Assembly: GCA_033557685.1 (NCBI GenBank)
Contig: JAWQRN010000113.1
Location: forward strand, 1 to 37,900
DNA: 37,900 nucleotides
Direction: 5' to 3'
From: Sperchopsis tessellata
Taxonomy: Eukaryota > Arthropoda > Insecta > Coleoptera > Hydrophilidae
Shown: in pieces, positions 20,801 through 32,800 of the stretch
Layout: every line of letters starts with the position of its first letter
How positions within the stretch are numbered: position 1 is the stretch's first letter
The notes under the pieces: model-generated
What the model saw: only the letters and a program-made list of their open reading frames with translations
What the model was told of the DNA's origin: nothing
Database searches by the model: none
Made by a program: the position numbers and the translations under genes

Positions 20801-23800
20801 AATAGGAACAAGGGACCTGATAAATCCCTTCACTCTGCAAAGGGATAACATCTTTTGAAGATGGGAAAACTTGCGAAATCTTTTGGATTGGGGAGAATAC
20901 TGTTTTGATACCAAATTTTCTTGACAAATGAACAATGGGTGGATTCCTGAAACATCTTATTGACAAATTATATCCATTGGATAAAAGTCCATCAGTGACT
21001 GTACGCAACTCCTGGAAAAGCAGAGTTGTGTGGCACAACTTAAAAGCTCGCTGTACGAGAGAATTAATCAAAGACATTTTGATGTGACAATGCATGCAAG
21101 TACCCATTCGTATGGGTGGGTTTACGATAGACAGAATGAAGAAGTGTACCATTTGACCTAAGTTTCAACAATACATCTAAAAATATTGGGGTGTTGGGAG
21201 TTTATGTGATCCAAGAAGGCATCTAGTGCCTCTCATCCCGACAGCCATATAACGAATGTGTCCTCCACGTAAACCAACATTTGGGCTTCATATTGGAAGA
21301 CGATAATGCCAATTGCTCAAATGCCTCATAAAAATATTGGCAACAGCAGGGGATAATGAGAAACTCCAGATGTTTGTTCGTATAAATGGTCTCTAAATTG
21401 GAAATAAGTGAACCTTAGAAAAACCTCCATCAACACCGCAATTGTCTTGAGATGAACCTTTCCCTCTCCGTAGGTCCTGGCCAACGGTTATACTGGTGAA
21501 AAGGGACTCGACATCAAAGCTGACTATTAAGTCTGAGGGAGCTTATCTTATATTAGAAATATGTTTTTGAAAATGGGAAGAGTTTCGTATGTAAAACTCA
21601 GATTGTCCTATGAATTTGTTAAGTAGCGGGGTGAGAAATAGGCCAAATTTATATGAGGGAGAACCTATTGCACTGACAATCAGACGAAGAGGCATCAAAG
21701 GATTATGTACCTTGGATCAGTGCAGTGAATTCATTCGTTGAAGTAACATCACTTGCCTTGAAAATGTCCCTTGTAAGAGTGGAGAAAACGTCGGCACTTA
21801 TCAAACACTTTACATAGTTTCCACCCGAAAACAGCATTCATGTAAGTATTTCTCAACTTTGGAACTGGAATGGCAATAGCATTTACTTTTTAGGAGGATA
21901 ATTTTTTGTAATGTGAAGGCAGTCTTCATTTATTTACTTTATGTATCAAAGAAAGGAAGTAAATAAATGTACTACTACCACATTTGGGACAGCTAATTAT
22001 TAACAAAGCAGTGCTGATGATGTCTTAATGACAGAAATACAGTGTTTATTGTAATTTCGGTTTTTTTCTTAATTTTTTTTATGTATTTAATATATGCTCG
22101 AGATTTGATTGAATCAAATACCTAAAATAATACATTCATGTGGGAGCAAGAAAGCACAACACATTTCAAGTGCAAAATAGTTTAACAGAAATAAAGAAGA
22201 AAACACAAACAAGAAGTAGGTACATGTTTAACACTTGCACAATCGTGTTAGGTGTATCTTGTATAGTCATTGTTGCCTATAGGATATTCGTTACATAATT
22301 ATTTGATTTTTACTAAATTATAATATTTACCTCGCTTCTGCAAGTGGGGGCCCTGCTTAAAGACTGCAAGCTTGTTTTTGAAATATACACAGAACAGTGT
22401 CAAAAGCTACTTGCACAGGTTTCATAAACATATGTAGGTAATTATATAGAAAAAACTGTGAATTTATTTTCTTTATTTAATTCTAAATATGAATTATTGG
22501 CAACTGTTAAAGAAAAATATTAAGCAGCGATAGAAAGAGAAAGCAAATCTACAGCATAAAGAAAAAACCGACACCGTCACAAAGAAAACATAACATTATT
22601 ACTCACCTGCTGTGATAACTGTTGATATGATACTACCAGATTTTTTGCCTACTAATATTTTAGAAATTATTGTATTCGTGCCATTATTTTTTGTTGGAGT
22701 TATTCTTAATATTTCACAGAATACATTGAAAAGATCGACAGTTTTGAAGGGTGCCACGTTGTTATTCTTTTGAAAGACTGGTCCTCGAGCCATGAAAAAT
22801 GGCCTCATTTCTGGAATGGTGTAGTCGTACCCGTGAATTCCAAACTTTGATGTTTCAGTCACTAAAGTGTAAAAATAAGCATACATAGATCAATAACAAA
22901 GCTTATCATACTTTAAATAATTTAATGCAATGAGAACAAACATTTAAAAAAATGTATTTTTGAGGAAGCACATTTTTTTCCCTTAAAAATGTGTGTTATC
23001 TTTGAAATATTTTAACTTCACCAACTTTGATATGATGGTAAACATATACTATCCATATTTGACACTTATACCATGCCCATTATCCCCATTGTGTGAGAAA
23101 ATTCAATTGTAGCAATTCAATGTACTTAACATATTTTTTTTTTTTATTTAATTTATTATAGCAATCTAGTTTACACCAATAAGCTATTTTTCTTTAACCT
23201 AAACTACTAAATATACATTTGCAAAGTGATATTGACTTTGGATTTGTCATCGGGGAGTCAATATTTTAATGTGTACATGAGCATATTTTTTGTTAATAAT
23301 TAGCCATTAGTTCCATGCGCTAGTTCATAGGGTTTCACTCGTTTTAGTCTTCTAGTTAAGCCATCATTGTTCAGAAGCTGGATGACCTCAGCATTGATGT
23401 GGTTTTGTAGTCTTTGTTCATGACTTTTTGCACATTTTTTGATTACATTGTCCACTGTTTCTACATTTAGGTCCTTATGGAGGTTGTCGTTCCGGAGTAC
23501 CACGGAGCACCTAAGATGCCGCGAAGAACTTTGTTCTGATAACGTTGCACAATATTTCTGTTGCTCTGACTGGTACAACCCCAGAGTTGACTTCCATAAG
23601 TCCACACTGGCTTGAGGACCTGCTGATATAGCCAGAGCTTATTATACACTGACAGGGCAGAATTACGGCCCAATAGCCAGTACATTTTACGGTACTTAAG
23701 ATTTAGTTCTTCTTGTTTTCTCCTGACGTGGGAATTCCACCTGAGTTTAGCATCCAACGTCATGACTAGATATTTAGCTATATTTTGGTATGGAAAAATT

Positions 23801-26800
23801 TGGTGTGTTGATATACGCTGGTTTGTATTCGACTTTCTTATTAGTGAAATCAATATGCACAGATTTTGATTCATTCAATTTGATTCGCCATTTTTAGTCC
23901 AGCGCTGTATGTCATCAATGGCGGTTTGTAGTTTTTCTGTTGATTCAGTATTGTTGTCACCAACAGCCTTGATTGCAGTATCATCTGCAAATGTAGCAAC
24001 TATATTTTGTTCGGACGTAGGTAGGTCACTGGTGTACAGGAGATAAAGTAATGGTCCTAGTACACTACCCTGCGGCACACCTGCTTGTATTTTCTTTAAA
24101 TCCGAGTATTCATCCTCTTGTTTTATCTGGAAATACCTTTCAGTCATGTATGATAGTAATAACGTTAAATATTGGATAGGTAGGAGCAGTCGAAGTTTGT
24201 GTCCCAAGCCCTCATGCCAGACCCTGTCGAAGGCCTGGGCAACATCCAAGAATATTGTAGTACATACTTTTCTTTCTTACAATGTTTTCTCGATGACACT
24301 TGTTTTTCGATGCACTTGGTCAATTGTGGAGTGCTGACTCTGGAAGCCATATTGATGGTGAGGGATGAGGTTTTTTTCTTTCTATAATCTTTTTAGAAGA
24401 AGTTTTTCATACAGTTTTCTGCTGATTATTTCTGGCCCAGCTGCCGTCCATGTTGTGGTATTGGCATAATGGTTTTTTTTTTAAATTTTTGGTTGTTTTC
24501 CATAGTGAATAATCAGTATTGGCATCATTTGTTAGTTTCTTCAGGCATTTTATCCTGCGGGGATCTGGTGTGCTGCCATTTTTTTCTTGCCTTTCGCTTT
24601 TGTGCAATTAATTCTAGTATTTCTCTAGGATAGTAATTACCTTTTAATTACCTTCTGATTTCAGGGGTGTTTTTCCATACTGATTTTTGGATGTCATTGT
24701 TGAATTTCTCCACTTGTTCCTCAATTTGTAATGGAGTTACTAATTGTATTTTTACTTCTAATGTTAACCTAAATCCCTCCCAATCTGTTTTTCTGTTGAC
24801 TAGCATGAGACTGCAGGACTTTTCAATGATATTAACACTATTGGGGTATGATCCAAATTTAGCTCCAAGTTGTCCTCTATTAATATATAGCTGCAAGATA
24901 TGTTTTTGGCGATGTAGAAATCTATTAAATCCGGAGTTTTGGCAGGATCTGTGGGCCAATAGGTTTGTTTTCCTGTTAATGTTGCCTCACACTTGTGTTC
25001 TTGAATTGAATATTCAGATTCATATTTTGTCTGTTCATAATGACGGATGTTTTCCTTCACTATTACCGTACTTCCCTCCCCTTCGCTACATTGTTAGGGT
25101 GAGTGGTGTGGTATACTTTGTATCCCTTAATTTTAATAAAGGATTGCTTGGCGAGATGAGTTTCTGAAATCAGACACACGTCAATTTTATTTATGTCCAG
25201 AACTACTTGAAGTTCTTCTTGGCTTTTGAGCAATCCATTTGCATTCCAAGACATGATTTTTAGTGTATTAGCCATTTTATTACTTTTTGAGCTTAGAAGA
25301 AGTTTTATTAGCACTGCTCTCTAGCTTGTTAATTCGTTCTTTCATGCCAACAAGCGTTCCCTCTAGGTTAGTCATTTTAGTAAGGATCAATTGTAGGGTT
25401 TGGTTGATATCTTTAATTCCAGGTGTATGATTTTTTTGATGGTCCTCTCCCTGCTGAGTGATCATAGCATATGTTTGTGTATTATCACCATCATTGTTCA
25501 CTTTTTCTTGTTGCAGTGTCACTACTTTCTTTTCATTGTTATTTTTAACTGGTTTAGCTTCAGCGAGTTTTTTATTTTTAATTTTTTGTAGTTCCTTAGC
25601 TACAACACATCCCCTGTAATTGGCTAGATGGCCTTCCCCACAGTTCACGCATTTCGGGTCTTGACTTTTCGACTTTTCACATTCAGGTGTTAGGAGCCTG
25701 CCAGCACATTTAACACATCTCGGTTCCTTTGAGCAGATCCCTGGATGTGTCCATATGTCTGACATTTTTTGCATTGGGGGATTAGTTTTGATCTCTTCGT
25801 TGCTTCAATCTCTACTTTACATCCAAGTATGTGTGTAATTTTATAAATTTCTTCAATACTCTCGCAGGTTTCCACGTCAGCTTGTTGTTTGCCATGGTGA
25901 TATTGAAGCCTTTATTTACTAGGAAATCTATAATGTTTTCTGGTTTACATGTATGATGTAAATTTTTTTTACTTAATGTATAATACTTACAATAAGCACA
26001 GCAGGCTCATAATGCAAAAGAAGGGTGTGCTATTTTACTAGACAATTATTACACATATGTTACATTGGAAAGGCTTCTCCACTCTTCCTTAACTTTTTTA
26101 ACCGAAGCTACATGCATAATACGATTGTAATATAAAGGAAACGTGGGCTATTTTACTAGGCAATTATTACACATATGTTATATTGGAGAGGTTTCTAACC
26201 ATTCCTTTACCTTTTAACATAAGCAATATATATAGCACGCTTGTATTGCAAATGAAGCGTGTGATATTTTACTAGACAATTAGTACACATATGTTATATT
26301 GCTGGAATGTGAGAACTATGAACGACTGGTAAACCGATACAAATATCTGAGGAAATGAATAGAAATAAGTGTGGTCATTCTTGGATTACTATAAAAAAAA
26401 AACTAGATGGAACGGCTGTGTTTGGAAAAACTATATTGTACTCTGAAAATATGGAGGCAAATGCAAGGAAAAAAAGGAGAGTGGCTTTAATGTTGAGTTT
26501 GGAGGCAGGATGGGTACTGAGTGGGAGGGAGTGTTGGAAAGGATAGCGTGGGCAAGATTTAGAGTAAGATTTCGCAATTTGGTTATCATAAATGTGTAAG
26601 CTATAGTAAATAACAAGGAACAAGAGTTAATGGAGGGATTTTATGATCAGTTGGAGACGATATTTCATAATATAGCAAACATACATCAGGCGGATATAAA
26701 AGTAATTTTGGGGTATCTAAATGTAAAAGTTGGTAGTAACAACACAGGAAGAGAACAAGCTATGGGAAGATGTAGATTGGGTGCAATAAACGCGAATGGG

Positions 26801-29800
26801 GAATTGATGGCTGAGTTTTATGCAATGAACAGTTTGGTGATTGGGGGCATGATATTCCCACATAAAGACATACACAAAGCACAATGGATAGCACATGGAG
26901 ATAGGGCAAGGAACCAGATTGACCATATTATAATCGAGAAAAAGTGGATTAATTCATTGCGGAATGTTAGAGTAATGAGAGGGGTGGATGTGGGATGGGA
27001 TCACATGCTGGTCAGAGCCAAGTTCAAGATAAGCTAGAAGGCAAATAATAAACAATATAAGGGAAGGAAGAGGTCAATATTGTTTGGTTTAAGAGTAAGG
27101 TAGAGTTGGTGGATCAATTTCAAAGGAAAATAAGAGACGAACTTGATGGGATAGAGAATTTGAAAGAGAACAGTATTGATGAAAAAAGGGATAAGCTGAA
27201 AAGTACACTGAAGAATACTGCTGTCGAGAGACAGTAGGGTGGAAAAGGTATGGAGCTGTAGAGATACAAAACAGCAGATACATGAGAGAAGAAAGATAAG
27301 AGGAAGGATGCTGTCTACACAAACAGAAGAATCAAGGAGAAGACTGGAAGGGGAATATTGGAAGAGTAAATATATCAAGAAGTGTGTAAAGGAGGGACAA
27401 AAGAATGTACAGAGGAAATCTGTTGAGAAATGCAGAAACAGCAACAAGAAGAAATGATATGGGAGCGCTTTACAGAATAACTAGGCAATTTGCTGCAAAA
27501 GGGAATGCTCACACATCATGCATAAAAAGGACAGATGGAAAGCTTCTTAAAAAGGAGGGAGAAATAGTAAAAAGGTGGAGATTTGACAATCGGCGAGCTT
27601 ACTGAAATAGCTTGGGACCATTTAACCGATTGGAGAACTTGGAGTTTGCAGATGATGTATGCCTTTTGACTGAAAAAGAGCAATATATGCAATGGAAAAC
27701 AAATAGTTTGACACGAATTGCTGAGAAAGTTGTACTGAGGATCTATACAAGGAAGACCAAGATAATGGTGGTAAATGGAGAAAGAGAGAGTAGGATATAT
27801 GTAAAACATGAAGAAGTTGAAGAGATGGATAGGTTCTGCTACCTGGGTAGTGTGCTGGTTAGGGAGCGTGAATGTAGGGAGGATGTAAAAAGAAGAATTA
27901 GTGTTGCACAGAGTTTCTTTAACATGTTAAGGAAGATATGGTCATCAAGAGAGCTTATTAAAGGAATTAAGATCAGGCTATTTAACTCAAATGTGAAAAT
28001 GTCTGTTGTATGGAGCCTAGTCTTGGGCAGAAAATAGAGAATGCACTGGTTCAGTGCAGGTGTTTGTTTATAAAAATGCTTGAGGCGAATATGTAATAGC
28101 TTTTGGCCAAATCGTATAACAAATGATGAACTATGGAGATTAATGCAGCAGGAACGCATCGAGGTATCAGTGAGACGGAGAAAGTGGAGATGGATTGGGC
28201 ACACATTAAAGAGGTCTCATGATAGTTTGACCGGACAGGTCTTGAAATACAACTTTGTAGGTAGAAGAAGGATGGGAAGACCTGTGGATACATTGAGGAG
28301 GGGGTAACATACGAATACAATCGGAGGGGAATGTTATGGGGGAAGATCAAGGTTGCAGCTATAGATAGACTTACGTGGAGAGGATTGACAGATGGGTTCT
28401 GTAGTGAGTGAGTTAAGTTCGGAGCTGGAGGGCCGGTGCAATGTAATGGAACGAAGACAAAAAATGCGCAGGGCTAGCAACTCTGCCATTTATTAACAAA
28501 CAGTGCCCTATACTCCTCAAGGAGTAACAAGAATTAAGAAGAAAAAGATATATTGGAGAGGTTTGCGGCCCTTCCTTAATATTATTAACATAAGCTATAT
28601 GCATAACACGCTTGTAATGCAAAGGAAACGTGTGCTATTTTACTGGACAATTATTACACGTTATAAGAGAGGCTTCTAACCCTTCCTTAATTTTTTTTTG
28701 CTCTAAAATAACACCCTCGTAATGTAAAGGAAGTGTGTGCTATTACAACAAATACAAACCCATACAGCACAAAATCAACCATGGGGTATGCGGAAATTTA
28801 ACAAAAAAATTTTGCATAGGAAATGCACCGGCTTACCCGGTAGACAACCCTGAATCTACACTAAGTAATTGCTCGTGAAATTTCAAAATGTTCGTAACTA
28901 CAAGGTAGTATCGTTGCGAATAGTGCGTGTGCCTAAAATCGCGAGGGCGTAGGAATAATTGCCTTTGCTTCTCATAGCAATAAATGTGAGTTGTCAAATA
29001 AGGACAGTACATACTAGCTGGATTTAATTGAATAAAAATCTACGAGGTCAATTGTCAGTATAAAATCACTTACCTTTCATATTATATTTTTGAGCATATT
29101 GTTTTACAGTGATTTCAAGATCTTGAAAAGCATATCCTACATCTGCCATTACAATTATTGGTGCGATTCTATCATTATATTTGTAGTGCCATCTTGGTTG
29201 AATGTCTTTTTTGAGATACACTTGGAAATGACCATTTATTTTGGATGCATTTCTTAGTTTACTATAGATCTCATCTTCAAAACCTGTAAAAAAAATTGAG
29301 ATTTAAATAATTTCAATACAATTGTTCGAAATTGTGAGTTTTGGGTTAAGTTGAAATTTAGTAAAGGCGTCAAGGAATCACATTGTTAAATAATTTACAT
29401 TATTTTATTTACAATATAGCCAATTTTGAAGAAATAGACTCAACCTATAATGGACTCACTAATAATGGAAACTCTTCTATAATGGACAAAGCAAGTGACT
29501 ACTCCATGTGAAAGGCAACTAAAAAACTGAAGGAACCCAAATCTCCAATTCCACCAATAAGAAAGGAGGATGGCAGTTGGGTAAAAAGCAACCGGGAAAA
29601 GGCAGAAATGTTTGCAGAACACTTTGAAACCGTCTTGAAACCATTTCCTGCAGAACCAGAATAAGACGAGGAAAAAGAAATTAACAAATACCTAGACGCC
29701 CCATACCAAATCGGGACTATTACACCCAGAGAAGTAAAAGAGGAAATCCAAAAGCTAGGCCAGAAAAATCTCATGGATATGACCTACTAACAACAAAGGA

Positions 29801-32800
29801 AGGAATTATTACAAAAAGTGGTAACACAGATCACCACGATATAATGATAGATAATAATGACAATGGAAAATAGCACAAATAATCCTTATACAGAAACCAG
29901 CTAAACCAGCAACTGAAGTAAAATCCTATAGACCAATTAACCTGCTACCAATATTATCTCAACTGTTTGAGAAAACCTTACTAAAAAGGTTGCAAACAAT
30001 CCTAACCGAACACAACCTAAACCATCAATTTGGTTTCAGGGCACGCAACGGTGGAACAAGTTCATCGAGTAGTTAACACAATCAATCCAACATTTGAAGG
30101 AAAAAATACTGCTCAGCAGTGTTCTTAGACGTAAGCCAGGCTTTCGACCCATACTATAGCATCCTTAACTCCTACTTAGAAAACAGATGCTCCCAAATAA
30201 AATTCCAAGACTGCGTGTCCAAATTACACCCAATAGAAGGAAGTGTATTAGGACCAAAACTGTACCCAGCATTCTTATCGGATATTCCAACAAGCTCTGA
30301 TATGACAACAGCAACATATGCAGATGATACATCAGTAATGGCAGTAGATAAAGACCCAGAAGCGGCATCAAGGCAGTTACAGGAATACCTACTTGGAAGA
30401 AGAGAGAATCGGAGTCAACGAGTCAAAAAGCATCCATATTACTTTCACACTACGCAGGAAAACATGTCCTGCCATACAACTAAATAATCAGAACTTGCCC
30501 CAGGCAAAAGAAGTATGCATTCGGACCGAAGACTAACATCGAAAACACATATATGGAATAAACGAAAACAACTGAACCAGAAACTATATAAGATGTACTG
30601 GCTTATTGGCCGAAGGACACAATTATCAAAAGAAAGCAAGGTTCTAGTATATAAGATCATACTAAAAATATTGGAATATTGAAAAGATTTCAATCCAATA
30701 TCCTAAGAGCACTATACGACATACAGCAATATATCTGAAACAGATACATATACGATGACTTCAAATCGAAACTATGACGCAGAAAATAGCGAAACGAAGT
30801 GTAAAATACCAAGAGAGACTAAATAACCATTCAAACCAACTCGAAACGGAGGTGGCAGGAGGCAGGGCATCGAGATTCCAAAGACTGAACAGACATAATG
30901 TGGTGGTTTTAACCAGATCAACCAGCAAACGAAAGTTCTTAAACAAATAAAAATGTACAGCCAAAGATTCACCAAAATTGATAATTGTTCTAAGAACAGA
31001 TGGCAATGTAGCAGTATAAAAAAATAAAAAAAAAATGGATGAATTCCTTGAGTCTCAAATAAATTACATGTAAAATAATGGCTTATGATGGACTTGTTTA
31101 TAACAGACTTTCGCCTAAAATCATTATTCTGGTCTATTATAAACGTACAGTATAACTTCTTATAAGAGTTTTAATAATGTAAAAAAATATGTATTCTTTA
31201 TTTATCACATATGTTTTTAGAACATGTATGTTTCTTTAATATTTTCAGGTATTTATCCCCTTAACTTATGTACTTAAATCAGATACTCATAAAATGGACA
31301 AATTCCTTTGGTCACTTGAAGTTCATTATAAGTAGATTCCACTGTATGTATGAGCAATAACAGATTCCAAAAAGAGGCATCTTGATTTAAACAGTCAGTG
31401 TACAGAGAACAAACGTTTTTAAAACTGAGTTTCAATTTTTCTCTGAGATACCTTTTGAGACGTCATGATGTTAAATCTCTTGACATCGATAGTGAATTCA
31501 TGTTGCAGTGTAGTTCAAATGCCAATTGGGATTATTCAACTTTGCGAAATTCTTTCTTCATGTCTTTCTAATTCTTCTGGTTGCAAGTAAAACTTTTCGG
31601 ATTGAATAACTCGCTGGTCTTAGGAGGAAAGTTAATATGTAGTATCTCTTAATCTCTGAGTACAAGAGTTTTCAGGTCATTCTAATAGATAGATGCTATT
31701 GCAAATAAAGGATTAATAATTTTTAAAGAGAAGAGTATTTGTTGACATTATGAAAGACTTTCTGATCCATGCTAGTCTTTAAGTTGAGATCTGTGAAGCA
31801 ATCACACATCGTCCTTCAATATCTTTAGAGTAAATGTTTTTCATCTTTATCGGAAAATATTATAGTCAGCCTGATGGTCTTAGAGCCCCTTCTGCCAGCT
31901 TTATTTATGAATAAGTTTGAGTTGCTTTTCTTGGCAATTCAAATAATCCTTCTAAAATTAATTTCTAGTGAAAGTATGTTGATGATATCTTCTGTATAAT
32001 TCGGGGGCACCATGTCTGATGCTGAAGATGTTCTTTTTATTGAATAGACACCATTCCAATATTAACTCTATTTCGGAAAGTGAAGACAATAACGCTTTCA
32101 ATATTTTTGATCTAACGTAGGATTGCTTATTCTCCTAGTCTCCTATTCATCACTACTAAAAATTGAACCACTACTTGACTATAATATGCAATTAAATATT
32201 CATGTAAAAATAGCTGAAATCTATTGCAAAATATAATTTCTGCCTCAGAATAGAAATGTTTGCAAATTAAATGAGATTATTCAGTGGGCTGATATTTATC
32301 ACGAGGAAAATATTGATGAAGGTATTATTAAAATCAAACCATTCCTTTTCCAATAACATACAATTATAAATATGTATGTAAAAATGGTGGAAATCTACTG
32401 AAGAATGACATTCTGGTTATGGTTGCCAGCTTTTCTGGTTCAACTGGGAAACTTCCAGAATGAGGCTTGATTTCATGTCTTCTGGTTTAAGTAAAAATTT
32501 CCAGAATTAGACATTCTCCCAATGGATGAACCTTCAGATATACAGGAAAACTACCCATTCCTCGAATCATCCCATGTCACATTCTTCCTTCAATTTTTTA
32601 ATGTATGTTCCTCAGGAATTTTGTTATTTAATTGCTAATAACTATTCAGGTCGAAAATTTTTCTGATTTTTTTTTGGTGAAATATATTGTTCGACATTGT
32701 CTCTACATTTCATTCAGTTACACTACTACCTTGAGAGCTATTTTAGTCTGTAATAAGGAGTTGATTCCCTCGCTTATGACGAATGGTGTGTATTCGCTAT

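Larger units (their letters stand above)
19780..22135. repeat. Outer palindromic element, arms 2 kb apart
   Basis: The left arm (about 19780-19955, with atcagcactgctctgttagtaatt) and right arm (about 21968-22135, with aattattaacaaagcagtgctgat) are inverted copies. They share a caccgtgttttttt / caataaacactgtattt segment that the inner palindrome lacks, so they pair with each other. Between them lie the inner palindrome and the Penelope-like relic. Confidence 0.6.
23132..25990 (-). mobile_element. LINE D, Jockey-type non-LTR element in intron 5, nearly full length
   Basis: Sense to the ENPP gene. ORF1 with three zinc knuckles (about 25880-25280), ORF2 with endonuclease and RT (25275-23300), no RNase H, short 3' UTR and an A-run (poly-T on the plus strand at about 23134-23147). 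This is the layout of Jockey elements. The 5' end lies near 25990, beside the tandem repeat array. A handful of frameshifts and an internal endonuclease deletion inactivate it, but it is the best preserved LINE in the window. Confidence 0.85.
26302..28548 (+). mobile_element. LINE E, RTE-like element inserted in the tandem array
   Basis: It is flanked by tatattg at 26295-26301 and again at 28549-28555. Endonuclease pieces lie at 26630-27037, RT palm at 27612-28037 and a C-terminal arginine-rich segment at 28080-28310. The 3' end is ...aagaagaaaaaga. Without it the tandem array spacing across the site becomes 117 bp, the normal unit. The RT fingers and motif A/B region (about 27480-27610) look deleted. 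Clade assignment to RTE rests on the motif style, not on alignment. Confidence 0.8.
29432..31346. mobile_element. Probable pogo/Tigger-like MITE split by LINE F
   Basis: The right end, inverted, reads tacagtggaatctacttata followed by atgaacttcaagtgacc, a pogo-like terminus. On the left, actcaacctataatggact followed by further ataatggac motifs is a diverged inverse match, and similar motifs recur at 31080-31140. LINE F lies between. Terminal match quality is modest. Confidence 0.35.

Noticed and set aside
24667..25167. 166-codon plus-strand ORF.
   Set aside because: It is the antisense shadow of the LINE D endonuclease region, whose minus-strand motifs are clear.
27034..27447. 137-codon minus-strand ORF rich in Leu, Phe and Ser.
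   Set aside because: Antisense of the purine-rich LINE E ORF; apparent membrane character is an artefact of the poly-purine strand.
25998..28746. Possible CRISPR-like regular repeats.
   Set aside because: Units are contiguous 117-bp tandem copies without unique spacers, in a eukaryotic intron.
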